From assembly GCA_021779235.1 (NCBI GenBank), contig JAJYBA010000020.1, positions 1 through 15,819 on the forward strand: DNA of 15,819 nucleotides, read 5' to 3'. Within the stretch, counting starts at the first letter, position 1, and each line of letters opens with the position of its first letter. Both the position numbers and the translations under genes were made by a program. Source of the DNA: Bacillota bacterium (GTDB lineage Bacteria; Bacillota; Clostridia; Clostridiales; Clostridiaceae). This document shows positions 1-6,345 of the stretch, piece by piece. The notes beneath the pieces are model-generated. The model searched no databases. It was given only the letters and a program-made list of their open reading frames with translations, and was not told where the DNA came from.

Positions 1-2
1 CA

Positions 3-215
3 AAAAAAAATGAAGATATTGAAAGAAAAAGATTATATAGCATAAAAGGTATGGTTCCTAATTTATTATCTCTTCCAAAGGGCTGCAGATTTAAACCAAG
101 ATGTGAAGAGGCAATGGAAATATGTAGTGAGAGAGAACCAGAAATAATTGATATAGGTAATGAACATACGGTGAGATGCTGGAAATATTTAGAGCAGGGG
201 GGATATTGTGAATAA
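3..215 (+). CDS. oppD: Oligopeptide ABC transporter ATP-binding protein, C-terminal fragment (OppD/DppD)
   Basis: Only the last 70 codons of this gene are in the window; the ATPase domain lies upstream. What remains is the C-terminal oligopeptide/dipeptide transporter domain, recognisable from LLSLPKGCRFKPRC and two further cysteines (in EICSE and VRCW). This four-cysteine pattern also occurs in OppF just downstream, and in some DppD/OppD proteins it holds an iron-sulfur cluster. The stop codon TAA at 213-215 overlaps the GTG start of oppF by 8 bases, so the two ATPases are translationally coupled. They should form the heterodimeric motor of a peptide importer whose permease and binding-protein genes lie upstream. 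OppD, DppD and AppD cannot be told apart from this fragment. Confidence 0.88.
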   Translation, partial: KKNEDIERKRLYSIKGMVPNLLSLPKGCRFKPRCEEAMEICSEREPEIIDIGNEHTVRCWKYLEQGGYCE

Positions 216-1179
216 CACACTTGTAAAAGCTGTAAATGTTAAGAAGTATTTTTCAGTAGATGGGGGAGTTATTAACAGGAAAAATGCAAAAGTACATGCA
301 GTAGATGATGTAAGCTTTGAGATTTATGAAAGAGAAACCCTTGCACTTGTTGGAGAATCTGGGTGTGGAAAAAGTACCCTAGGCAGAACGCTTATTAGGC
401 TTCTTGAGATAACGGAAGGTGAAATATATTTTGAAAACCAAAATATTTTCAATTTAAAAGAAGCTGAAATGAGAAAACTTAGAAGGCAAATGCAAATCAT
501 TTTTCAAGATCCGTATGCATCATTAAATCCCAGAATGACAGTAAAGGATCTAATAATGGAGCCACTTCTAACGCATAAGATTTTAAAAGGTAAGGATGCA
601 GAGGATAGAGTTTCGGAATTATTAGAGCTTGTAGGACTTAGACATTCATTTATGTCAAGATATCCTCATATGTTTAGTGGTGGACAAAGACAAAGAATTG
701 GAATAGCAAGGGCCTTGGCACTAGATCCTAAATTTATTGTGTGTGATGAACCGGTTTCTGCTTTAGATGTTTCTATTCAATCACAAATAATAAATCTTCT
801 TGAGGATTTACAAGAAAAAAATAATCTAACATATCTTTTTATATCTCATGACCTCAATGTTGTAAATCATATTTCAGATAGGGTCTGTGTTATGTTTTTA
901 GGGAAAATAATGGAGCTAGGGCCAACTAAGGATGTTTATAAAAATCCAGTTCATCCCTATACAAGATTTTTAATTGCAGCAGCACCCATTCCAGATCCAA
1001 ATACAAGATTTAGAGAAAAACTAATATTGCAAGGAGACATTCCAAGCCCTATAAACTTACCAACGGGTTGTAGATTTCATACAAGATGTCCATATGCTCA
1101 GGACAAATGTAAAAGAGAAGAGCCAGAAATAAGGCAATTTGGCAATCGCACATATGCATGTCATTTTCCCTTGCAATAG
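208..1179 (+). CDS. oppF: Oligopeptide ABC transporter ATP-binding protein OppF
   Basis: This is the second cytoplasmic ATPase of an oligopeptide/dipeptide importer; it hydrolyses ATP to drive peptide uptake through the membrane permeases. Its 323 residues are normal for OppF. Walker A is GESGCGKST (49-57), the Q-loop is Q100, the ABC signature is FSGGQ (156-160), Walker B ends CDEP (179-182) and the switch histidine is H214. The C-terminal peptide-transporter domain has four cysteines (C288, C294, C301, C318), spaced much as in the upstream OppD tail. The start is GTG at 208, inside the end of oppD, behind the G-rich ribosome binding site AGGGGGG. It is the last gene of the operon: the next 100 bases change to a new promoter-like region with no strong terminator. 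Substrate class (oligo- versus dipeptide) is not visible. Confidence 0.93.
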   Translation: MNNTLVKAVNVKKYFSVDGGVINRKNAKVHAVDDVSFEIYERETLALVGESGCGKSTLGRTLIRLLEITEGEIYFENQNIFNLKEAEMRKLRRQMQIIFQDPYASLNPRMTVKDLIMEPLLTHKILKGKDAEDRVSELLELVGLRHSFMSRYPHMFSGGQRQRIGIARALALDPKFIVCDEPVSALDVSIQSQIINLLEDLQEKNNLTYLFISHDLNVVNHISDRVCVMFLGKIMELGPTKDVYKNPVHPYTRFLIAAAPIPDPNTRFREKLILQGDIPSPINLPTGCRFHTRCPYAQDKCKREEPEIRQFGNRTYACHFPLQ

Positions 1180-1199
1180 TATAGAAAGTCCCAAGCGTG

Positions 1200-1227
1200 T
1201 TGACAAGACTTTAGATAATATCATAAA
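1200..1227 (+). promoter_or_regulatory. Possible promoter before the D-cysteine desulfhydrase gene
   Basis: A perfect -35 hexamer TTGACA (1200-1205) is followed 16 bases later by the weak -10 candidate CATAAA (1222-1227). It lies in the 101-base gap between oppF and the next gene, which otherwise holds no recognisable structure. The -10 box is poor, so this is tentative. Confidence 0.3.
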
Positions 1228-1280
1228 GAATATTAGTTATTTATAAAATAAATATTTCGAAGAAAGAGAGAACAAAAATT

Positions 1281-2276
1281 ATGAAGAAAATACCGGATAG
1301 AATTAAACTCGCCAATCTTCCAACTAAGATAGAAAAGCTTGATAGGTTATCAAAGCTTACTTCGGGACCTGATATTTATATAAAAAGAGATGATTATACT
1401 GGCACTGAGATTTCAGGAAATAAAATAAGAAAACTTGAATTTTCAGTTGAGGAAGCTCTTAATATGGGCTGTGACTATTTAATAACTTGCGGGGGTATTC
1501 AATCAAATCATGCAAGAGCTACAGTGGCAGTAGCAGTTAAAATGGGTATGAAAGCAGGCTTAATTTTAAGAGGTAAGGAAGATACAGAGGTAGATGGTAA
1601 TTTATTTATAAACAAACTTTTAGGCGCGGATATAAGATTTATTACCCCTGAGGATTATAGAAATAGAAGAATGGAAATAATGGAAGTGTTAAAAAAAGAA
1701 ATGGAGCTTAAGGGCTTTAAACCATACATTATACCTGAGGGAGCTTCAAATGGAATAGGGAGCTTTGGCTATTTTAATGCTATGGAAGAGATACTCACCC
1801 AGGAAAAAGAGATGGGTATTCATTTTGATGGAATCTTTGTGGCAGTAGGCTCAGGTGGCACACATGCAGGGTTACTTCTCGGTAGTAAAATTTTCGGTTG
1901 TAAATCACAAATCTATGGTATTAATGTATGTGATGACGAGAAATATTTTAGGAACAGAATTCATGAAATACTTATAGAAAGCAATAAATATTTGGAAACG
2001 AATATCGAGTTTGATAAAAGTGAAATAAATATAATAGATGGGTATGTTGGTCGTGGATATGCACTTAGTGCCCCAGTAGAGCTCAATTTTATAAGTGATT
2101 TTGCAAAACTTGAGGGAGTTATACTTGACCCTGTGTATACAGGTAAGGCAATGTATGGACTTATGGAGGAAATTAAGAAAGGTAGATTCAAGGACTTTAA
2201 AAATATATTATTTATTCATACAGGTGGACTGTTTGGACTGTTCCCACAAAAGGATTTATTTGATTTTAAAAAATAG
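1281..2276 (+). CDS. dcyD: D-cysteine desulfhydrase (PLP-dependent, ACC deaminase family)
   Basis: A 331-residue fold-type II PLP enzyme. The expected reaction is D-cysteine to pyruvate, ammonia and hydrogen sulfide in the cytoplasm. The PLP lysine is K48 in SGNKIRKLE (45-53), the conserved active-site serine is S75 in GGIQSN, and the phosphate-binding loop is SGGTHAG (191-197). Two positions separate this family's activities. ACC deaminases carry Glu after the active-site Tyr (PVYEG) and Leu in HLGG; this protein has PVYTG (T287) and HTGG (T314), the D-cysteine desulfhydrase form. It starts at ATG 1281 behind AGAAAGAGAG. It stands alone between oppF and the rubrerythrin, probably transcribed separately. 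Roles in D-amino acid detoxification or sulfur supply are inference. Related D-amino acid lyases remain possible. Confidence 0.85.
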   Translation: MKKIPDRIKLANLPTKIEKLDRLSKLTSGPDIYIKRDDYTGTEISGNKIRKLEFSVEEALNMGCDYLITCGGIQSNHARATVAVAVKMGMKAGLILRGKEDTEVDGNLFINKLLGADIRFITPEDYRNRRMEIMEVLKKEMELKGFKPYIIPEGASNGIGSFGYFNAMEEILTQEKEMGIHFDGIFVAVGSGGTHAGLLLGSKIFGCKSQIYGINVCDDEKYFRNRIHEILIESNKYLETNIEFDKSEINIIDGYVGRGYALSAPVELNFISDFAKLEGVILDPVYTGKAMYGLMEEIKKGRFKDFKNILFIHTGGLFGLFPQKDLFDFKK

Positions 2277-2323
2277 AGTATTTTAAAAGAGGAAAATTAT
2301 CGTATTTATAGAATGCTTTAATA

Positions 2324-2358
2324 TATAATTCTTTTCTCAGAGGAGAGAAACAAGGAGG
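2324..2358 (+). promoter_or_regulatory. Rubrerythrin -10 box, leader hairpin and ribosome binding site
   Basis: A consensus TATAAT (2324-2329) has no good -35 at the usual distance. Just downstream, TTTCTC (2333-2338) can pair with GAGAAA (2345-2350) in a small hairpin. A near-ideal ribosome binding site AAGGAGG (2352-2358) then precedes the rubrerythrin ATG by 6 bases. I found no clear PerR-type operator here. Confidence 0.45.
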
Positions 2359-2364
2359 CATTTT

Positions 2365-2949
2365 ATGAAAATGTTAAAAGGTACAAGAACTGCTGAAAAT
2401 CTAATGAAAGCATTTGCAGGTGAATCACAGGCTAGAAATCGATATACCTATTATGCATCAATAGCAAAAAAAGAAGGATACGTACAAATATCTAATATAT
2501 TTTTAGAAACTGCAGACAATGAAAAAGAGCATGCTAAAAAGTTCTTCAAATTTTTAAATGAGAGTTTAAAGGGAGAAACTGTAGAAATAAATGCTACATA
2601 TCCTGTAGGGCTAGGAAATACTAAAGAAAATCTATTAGGTGCAGCAAACGGAGAAAATGAAGAGTGGACAGAACTTTATCCAGAATTCGCAAAAATTGCT
2701 GAAGATGAAGGTTTTGAGGATATTGCTTTTGTATTTAGAAAGATTTCTGAGGTTGAAAAACATCATGAAGAAAGATATAGACAGTTATTAAGTAGTATAG
2801 AAAATAATACTATATATCATAGAGACACAGTAGTTAGATGGAAATGTAACAACTGTGGTTATATTCACGAGGGAGAAAGTGCTCCAGAACTATGTCCGGC
2901 CTGTGCACATCCAAAAGGATATTTTGAGGTATTATCTGAAAACTATTAG
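2365..2949 (+). CDS. rbr: Rubrerythrin
   Basis: A 194-residue non-haem iron peroxidase of anaerobes that reduces hydrogen peroxide with electrons passed from NAD(P)H oxidoreductases or rubredoxin; cytoplasmic. The N-terminal four-helix diiron domain (about 1-145) has E20 in FAGES, the ExxH pair E53/H56, a central glutamate cluster near E97-E100, and a second ExxH, E131/H134. The C-terminal rubredoxin-like domain has C161-x2-C164 and C177-x2-C180, which bind a single iron. Domain order is the classical one (diiron first), not the reversed form also found in clostridia. The ATG is set by AAGGAGG 6 bases upstream. The gene converges on ecsC, with only a repeat element between them. A role in oxidative stress defence is known for the family; peroxide control here is not shown by the sequence. 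Confidence 0.95.
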   Translation: MKMLKGTRTAENLMKAFAGESQARNRYTYYASIAKKEGYVQISNIFLETADNEKEHAKKFFKFLNESLKGETVEINATYPVGLGNTKENLLGAANGENEEWTELYPEFAKIAEDEGFEDIAFVFRKISEVEKHHEERYRQLLSSIENNTIYHRDTVVRWKCNNCGYIHEGESAPELCPACAHPKGYFEVLSENY

Positions 2950-3004
2950 TGCCACCCAAGTGGCAAGTGGCAAGTTGTCACTTGCCACTTACTACTTACT
3001 ACTT
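2950..3004. repeat. Heptad-based inverted repeat element, copy 1
   Basis: Almost the whole gap between the rbr and ecsC stop codons is made of 7-base units. Reading the plus strand, AAGTGGC occurs twice (from 2959), followed by AAGTTGTC; then the inverted units ACTTGCC, ACTTACT, ACTTACT and ACTTG run into the ecsC stop codon. The centre is a perfect 11-bp inverted repeat, AAGTGGCAAGT (2965-2975) and ACTTGCCACTT (2980-2990), with a 4-base loop. A second hairpin TGCCAC/GTGGCA (2952-2957, 2962-2967) with loop CCAA lies at the left end. The left part (2950-2976), read in reverse complement, matches the elements at 3861 and 6301. There is no T-run, so it is not a classical intrinsic terminator, though it could stop or protect both convergent transcripts. 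Confidence 0.85.
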
Positions 3005-3715
3005 GAAAACCCTTAATCTATAAGCATTAAGTGCTGTTTCTCCAAGTTTATTCATTAATTTATAGTTAGCATATGCGCCAACTACTAGTCCAATGCCTGG
3101 AACAAGTTGCAACATTTTTGCCAAGTCTATATAATCTCTATATTCTTGCTGAAAAGTCTTCCAATCAAAGGAGTTTACATCCTCGGGTAAGTCTTTTACA
3201 TAATTATCCCAATTTGAAATTTGTTCATAAATTTGGACTCTTCTTTTGTCACTTGAAAAAGCTAACTGAAAAACGTATAGAATATATAATCTCTCTTTAT
3301 AGTTTCTTACATCAAAACCATAGATACTAGCTATTTCAAATAAAAATTTTATTTTTAAACTTAAAAGAATAGGAAAGTCTGCAAGACCAACTATAAGGCC
3401 AGAAGCACCGGTACCAGCTCCACTAGCAGTGGCAAGCTTTCTGTAAAAATTAATGTTTTCTTTTGCTAAGGTTTCGCGTTGCTCTAGGGAGGAATTAGTA
3501 AGTGGAACTTTTGAAGTAAATTCAGAACCATTTAATACAAGCTTTACCATATTCTTAATAGAATCAGTAATAAGACTTTGAATTTTATCAGGAAATAAAC
3601 TATTCATCTTATTTTGTAGCCCTTTTGTGACGCCACTTGAAAACGAAGGTTTCTTTTTCATCTTTTCTTTCCATAGTAGCAATTCCTTTAATGCATTTTC
3701 TTCGTAATTATTCAT
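2999..3715 (-). CDS. EcsC family protein
   Basis: A 238-residue protein matching the EcsC family, named after the third gene of the Bacillus ecsABC locus; its biochemical role is not established. A charged N-terminus (1-60) is followed by a Gly/Ala-rich hydrophobic segment SGAGTGASGLIVGLADFP (98-115) and a second one near the C-terminus, LVPGIGLVVGAYANYKL (204-220). These are the two family hallmarks and suggest membrane association. The ATG at 3715 is preceded by a strong ribosome binding site (AAGGAGG on the minus strand). It has no EcsA/EcsB partner here. It converges with rbr and is divergent from the GGDEF/EAL gene. A 13-bp inverted repeat lies directly upstream. The family call is firm; the function is unknown. 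Confidence 0.8.
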   Translation of the reverse strand: MNNYEENALKELLLWKEKMKKKPSFSSGVTKGLQNKMNSLFPDKIQSLITDSIKNMVKLVLNGSEFTSKVPLTNSSLEQRETLAKENINFYRKLATASGAGTGASGLIVGLADFPILLSLKIKFLFEIASIYGFDVRNYKERLYILYVFQLAFSSDKRRVQIYEQISNWDNYVKDLPEDVNSFDWKTFQQEYRDYIDLAKMLQLVPGIGLVVGAYANYKLMNKLGETALNAYRLRVFK

Positions 3716-3730
3716 ATTTCCTCCTTACGA

Positions 3731-3766
3731 AAATTAATGTTACTTTTATGATGGTAGCATTAATTT
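3731..3766 (-). promoter_or_regulatory. Inverted repeat upstream of ecsC (operator or leader hairpin)
   Basis: AAATTAATGTTAC (3731-3743) and GTAGCATTAATTT (3754-3766) pair over 13 positions with one G-T wobble and a 10-base loop. It ends only a few bases before the ecsC ribosome binding site. As DNA it is a dyad suited to a dimeric repressor. As RNA it is a stem beside the ribosome binding site. No T-run follows, so it is not a terminator. Confidence 0.6.
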
Positions 3767-3780
3767 GATCTCTAATAATA

Positions 3781-3789
3781 ATTATAACA
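3781..3789 (-). promoter_or_regulatory. Extended -10 promoter for ecsC
   Basis: On the minus strand the sequence reads TGTTATAAT, an extended -10 element, 66 bases before the ecsC start and upstream of the inverted repeat. No good -35 is seen, which extended -10 promoters tolerate. Another TATAAT lies further upstream (3808-3813, minus strand). Confidence 0.4.
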
Positions 3790-3860
3790 ATAAATGGCTA
3801 ATATATTATTATACTAGATAATATTTTAAAATTAATTTTTAATTTAGCAGTAACAATAGG

Positions 3861-3891
3861 AAACTTGCCACTTGCCACGTGGATGGCACCT
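3861..3891. repeat. Heptad-based repeat element, copy 2
   Basis: A 31-base element that begins AAACTTGCCACTTGCCACG and ends TGGCACCT. It matches the element at 6301-6331 at 28 of 31 positions, in the same orientation, and matches copy 1 in the opposite orientation. Two successive ACTTGCC heptads each offer a 5' arm (TGCCA) that can pair with the single 3' arm TGGCA. It lies in the 307-base divergent gap between ecsC and the GGDEF/EAL gene. The rest of that gap holds the promoters, inverted repeat and leader hairpin listed separately. Confidence 0.8.
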
Positions 3892-3910
3892 TCATAAAAT
3901 ATTGTATTTT

Positions 3911-3950
3911 TAGACAAAATATGTACTATTGTGATAGATTGTGATAAAAT
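3911..3950 (+). promoter_or_regulatory. Candidate promoter of the GGDEF/EAL gene with a 10-bp-spaced direct repeat
   Basis: TAGACA (3911-3916) is a near-consensus -35. Possible -10 boxes are ATAGAT (3934-3939, 17-base spacing) or TAAAAT (3945-3950). Across the -10 area the 9-mer ATTGTGATA occurs twice (3928-3936 and 3938-3946), exactly one helical turn apart, a layout that could bind a regulator on one face of the DNA. The exact promoter is uncertain. Confidence 0.4.
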
Positions 3951-3966
3951 TATTAATTGAGAGTTG

Positions 3967-3991
3967 AGTTTATGCTGTAAAGCATTAAACT
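3967..3991 (+). promoter_or_regulatory. Leader hairpin before the GGDEF/EAL gene
   Basis: AGTTTATGCT (3967-3976) pairs with AGCATTAAACT (3981-3991) with one bulged T, closed by the loop GTAA, which fits the stable GNRA class. It would lie in the 5' untranslated RNA about 30 bases before the start codon. No T-run follows. It does not look like either class of cyclic-di-GMP riboswitch. Confidence 0.4.
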
Positions 3992-4022
3992 TGAGTAGGT
4001 TATATTAAGGGAAGGTGCATGT

Positions 4023-6227
4023 ATGGACGATAATTTCGAACATAGTAGTAAGTCATATGGTGGCGAAGTCAACAATGATTATGATTTGTTATTTGATGAA
4101 CTATTTAAATGTAGTGAACAGACATCATGTAAGGCAAGAGGATTTTCAAAAAATCTTGTAGACAACGCGGGTTTAATAATTAACATATGGAAACTAGATG
4201 GCACATTAGTTAAATTTAATAAATATGCAGAAAAGGTAACTGGTTTTTCGGCATATGAAGTTCTTGGAGCAAAGTGGAAGAAGACTATTGTAGATGCTGA
4301 CATAGAGGTATGTGTAATTGATTTTTTTAAAGCAATCAAAAATGGTGAAGTGTCTTTTGACTCTGATAGTGAAGGCAAGCTAATTTGTAAAGATGGAAGT
4401 TACCTTGACGTTATTTGGTCAAATTATTTAATGCCTAATAAAGATGATACATTGGAATTTCTAGTTTCTATGGGAATGAACATAACTGAACATAAATTAT
4501 CAGAGCAGAATTTAAGACTCAGTGAGGAGAGATATAGACTTGCTGTAGAAGGGGCTAATGATGGACTATGGGATTTAAATATTATAACCAATGAGTGGTA
4601 TATATCTCCTAGATGTAAAGCAATGTTAGGATATGAAGACAATGAATTAGAAAATAATTGGGAGCAATGGAGAAAGTTAATTCATCCAGAGGATTTTAAT
4701 AGTTCAATGGCGGCCGTTAATGAACATCTTTCCACAAGAACGGATTGCTATGAAGCTGAAGCGAGAATGAGGGCTAAAGATGGTAATTATAAATGGGTTT
4801 TGAGTAGAGGAAAAGCTATATGGGATGAAAATGACAGACCTATTCGTTTAGCTGGTTCAAATACAGATATTAGTATGAGAAAAGATGCGGAGCTTATTAT
4901 TAAGAAGATGGCATTTTATGATGAACTTACTGGACTTCCCAATAGGGTTCTAATCGAAAATAAAGCATGTTCTGAAGTGTTAAAGGCAGAACAAAACAAT
5001 AATAAACTTGCACTTTTTTATATGGATTTAGATGATTTTAAAACTGTTAATGATACACTAGGTCATATGGCAGGGAATGAATTATTAAAAATAGTTGGAA
5101 ATCTAGTGAAAAGTACTATAGGGGATTTAGGAAATGTAGCACGCTCAGGTGGAGATGAGTTCGTTATTTTACTCCCTAATTTTAATTTAATAGAAGAGGT
5201 AAGTGATTTCGCAAATAAAATTATTAATGTAATTACTAAACCTGTAACTATTAGTAACAAAGAATTTCATTTGACAGCCAGCATTGGAATCTCTATTTAT
5301 CCTGATGATGGTAAGGATTTTAATACACTCATGAAAAATGCTGATATTGCAATGTATTATGCAAAAGAGCAAGGTAAAAACAGATGTGAATTTTTTACTA
5401 AAGAAATGAATGCCAGACTTATTGAAAAGCTAGAGTTAGAGAACAGTCTTAGAATGGCAATAAAAAATAATGAATTTAAAGTTTTTTATCAACCACAGAT
5501 AAATATAGAAACGGGTAAAATAGACAGTATGGAAGCGTTAGTTAGGTGGGCTCATCCAGACAAATCAATAATACCTCCAAATCGATTTATTCCTTTAGCT
5601 GAGGAGACTGGACTTATAATTCCAATTGGTGATATTGTATTATATTCAGCTTGCATGCAAAATAAACTTTGGCAAGACGCTGGTTACACTCCATTAAGAG
5701 TAGCAGTAAATCTTTCTGCAAGGCAATTTGAACAAGAAAATTTAGTGGAAATAATTAAAAACGTTTTAGAAGAAACTGGTTTAGAGCCACAATGGCTTGA
5801 GATAGAGATTACTGAGAGTATATTAATGAAAAATTTGGAATTTTCAATTAGTATGCTAAATAAGCTTAGAGGTATGGGAATTCATGTTTCATTAGATGAT
5901 TTTGGCACAGGGTATTCTTCCTTAAACTATTTAAAGAGGCTACCTATTGATACATTAAAGATAGATAAATCTTTTGTGGATAATATTACTGTAGATGCAA
6001 AAGATGAAATTATCGCTAAAGCCATAATAGAATTAGCGCATAAAATGGATCTTGAAATAATTGCCGAAGGTGTAGAATATGCACAGCAATTTAATTTCTT
6101 AAAAAAACATAAATGTGATAAGTTGCAGGGATTTTTATTTAGCAAACCAGTATCAGCGGAGGAATTTCAGCAACTATTAATTGAAGAAAGAATTTTTATT
6201 AATAAGCAAGACGTTGATTCTAAATAG
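4023..6227 (+). CDS. PAS-PAS-GGDEF-EAL cyclic-di-GMP signalling protein
   Basis: A 734-residue cytoplasmic protein with no membrane segment. Two PAS sensor domains (about 45-157 and 168-287; the second has the PAS_3-type LIHPEDF) precede a diguanylate cyclase domain (about 298-458) and a cyclic-di-GMP phosphodiesterase domain (about 470-720). The cyclase site is intact: DELTGLPNR at 300-308 and SGGDEF at 375-380. The inhibitory I-site RxxD expected at 367-370 reads GDLG, so product inhibition is probably lost. The EAL domain keeps the full catalytic set: E504 (EAL), N563, E595, D625/D626 (DDFGTGYSSL), K646, E682 and Q702, with the family's spacing. Either activity is possible; the phosphodiesterase looks fully competent. 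The start ATG follows AAGGGAAGG. It is a single-gene unit ending in a hairpin terminator. The PAS ligand is unknown. Confidence 0.93.
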   Translation: MDDNFEHSSKSYGGEVNNDYDLLFDELFKCSEQTSCKARGFSKNLVDNAGLIINIWKLDGTLVKFNKYAEKVTGFSAYEVLGAKWKKTIVDADIEVCVIDFFKAIKNGEVSFDSDSEGKLICKDGSYLDVIWSNYLMPNKDDTLEFLVSMGMNITEHKLSEQNLRLSEERYRLAVEGANDGLWDLNIITNEWYISPRCKAMLGYEDNELENNWEQWRKLIHPEDFNSSMAAVNEHLSTRTDCYEAEARMRAKDGNYKWVLSRGKAIWDENDRPIRLAGSNTDISMRKDAELIIKKMAFYDELTGLPNRVLIENKACSEVLKAEQNNNKLALFYMDLDDFKTVNDTLGHMAGNELLKIVGNLVKSTIGDLGNVARSGGDEFVILLPNFNLIEEVSDFANKIINVITKPVTISNKEFHLTASIGISIYPDDGKDFNTLMKNADIAMYYAKEQGKNRCEFFTKEMNARLIEKLELENSLRMAIKNNEFKVFYQPQINIETGKIDSMEALVRWAHPDKSIIPPNRFIPLAEETGLIIPIGDIVLYSACMQNKLWQDAGYTPLRVAVNLSARQFEQENLVEIIKNVLEETGLEPQWLEIEITESILMKNLEFSISMLNKLRGMGIHVSLDDFGTGYSSLNYLKRLPIDTLKIDKSFVDNITVDAKDEIIAKAIIELAHKMDLEIIAEGVEYAQQFNFLKKHKCDKLQGFLFSKPVSAEEFQQLLIEERIFINKQDVDSK

Positions 6228-6259
6228 ATTCCTAAGAGTACGAACATACAAATTTCAAT

Positions 6260-6295
6260 AAAAATTCACCTGCAGGCTAAGGTGGATTTTTATTT
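6260..6295 (+). terminator. Intrinsic terminator after the GGDEF/EAL gene
   Basis: AAAAATTCACCT (6260-6271) pairs with AGGTGGATTTTT (6280-6291) over 12 positions with one wobble. The loop is 8 bases, and the 3' arm itself supplies the T-run. Confidence 0.85.
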
Positions 6296-6300
6296 ATAAC

Positions 6301-6331
6301 AAACTTGCCACTTGTCACGTGAGTGGCACCT
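6301..6331. repeat. Heptad-based repeat element, copy 3
   Basis: A 31-base element beginning AAACTTGCCACTTGTCACG and ending TGGCACCT, in the same orientation as copy 2 and differing at three positions. Two of the three differences are a paired change: the inner palindrome CCACGTGG of copy 2 becomes TCACGTGA here. The alternative hairpin TGTCAC/GTGGCA has the loop GTGA, again of GNRA type. It ends immediately before the ribosome binding site of the DUF1003 gene. Confidence 0.8.
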
Positions 6332-6345
6332 GAGGGGGATATAAT

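Noticed and set aside
2266..2290. Terminator after the D-cysteine desulfhydrase gene
   Set aside because: Only a short all-AT stem (AAAATA/TATTTT) without a GC clamp; too weak to call.
2950..3004. CRISPR-like array
   Set aside because: Units are 7 bases and contiguous, without unique spacers, and no cas genes are present.
3892..4022. A cyclic-di-GMP riboswitch upstream of the GGDEF/EAL gene
   Set aside because: The leader is too short and lacks the conserved cores of either class; only a simple hairpin is visible.
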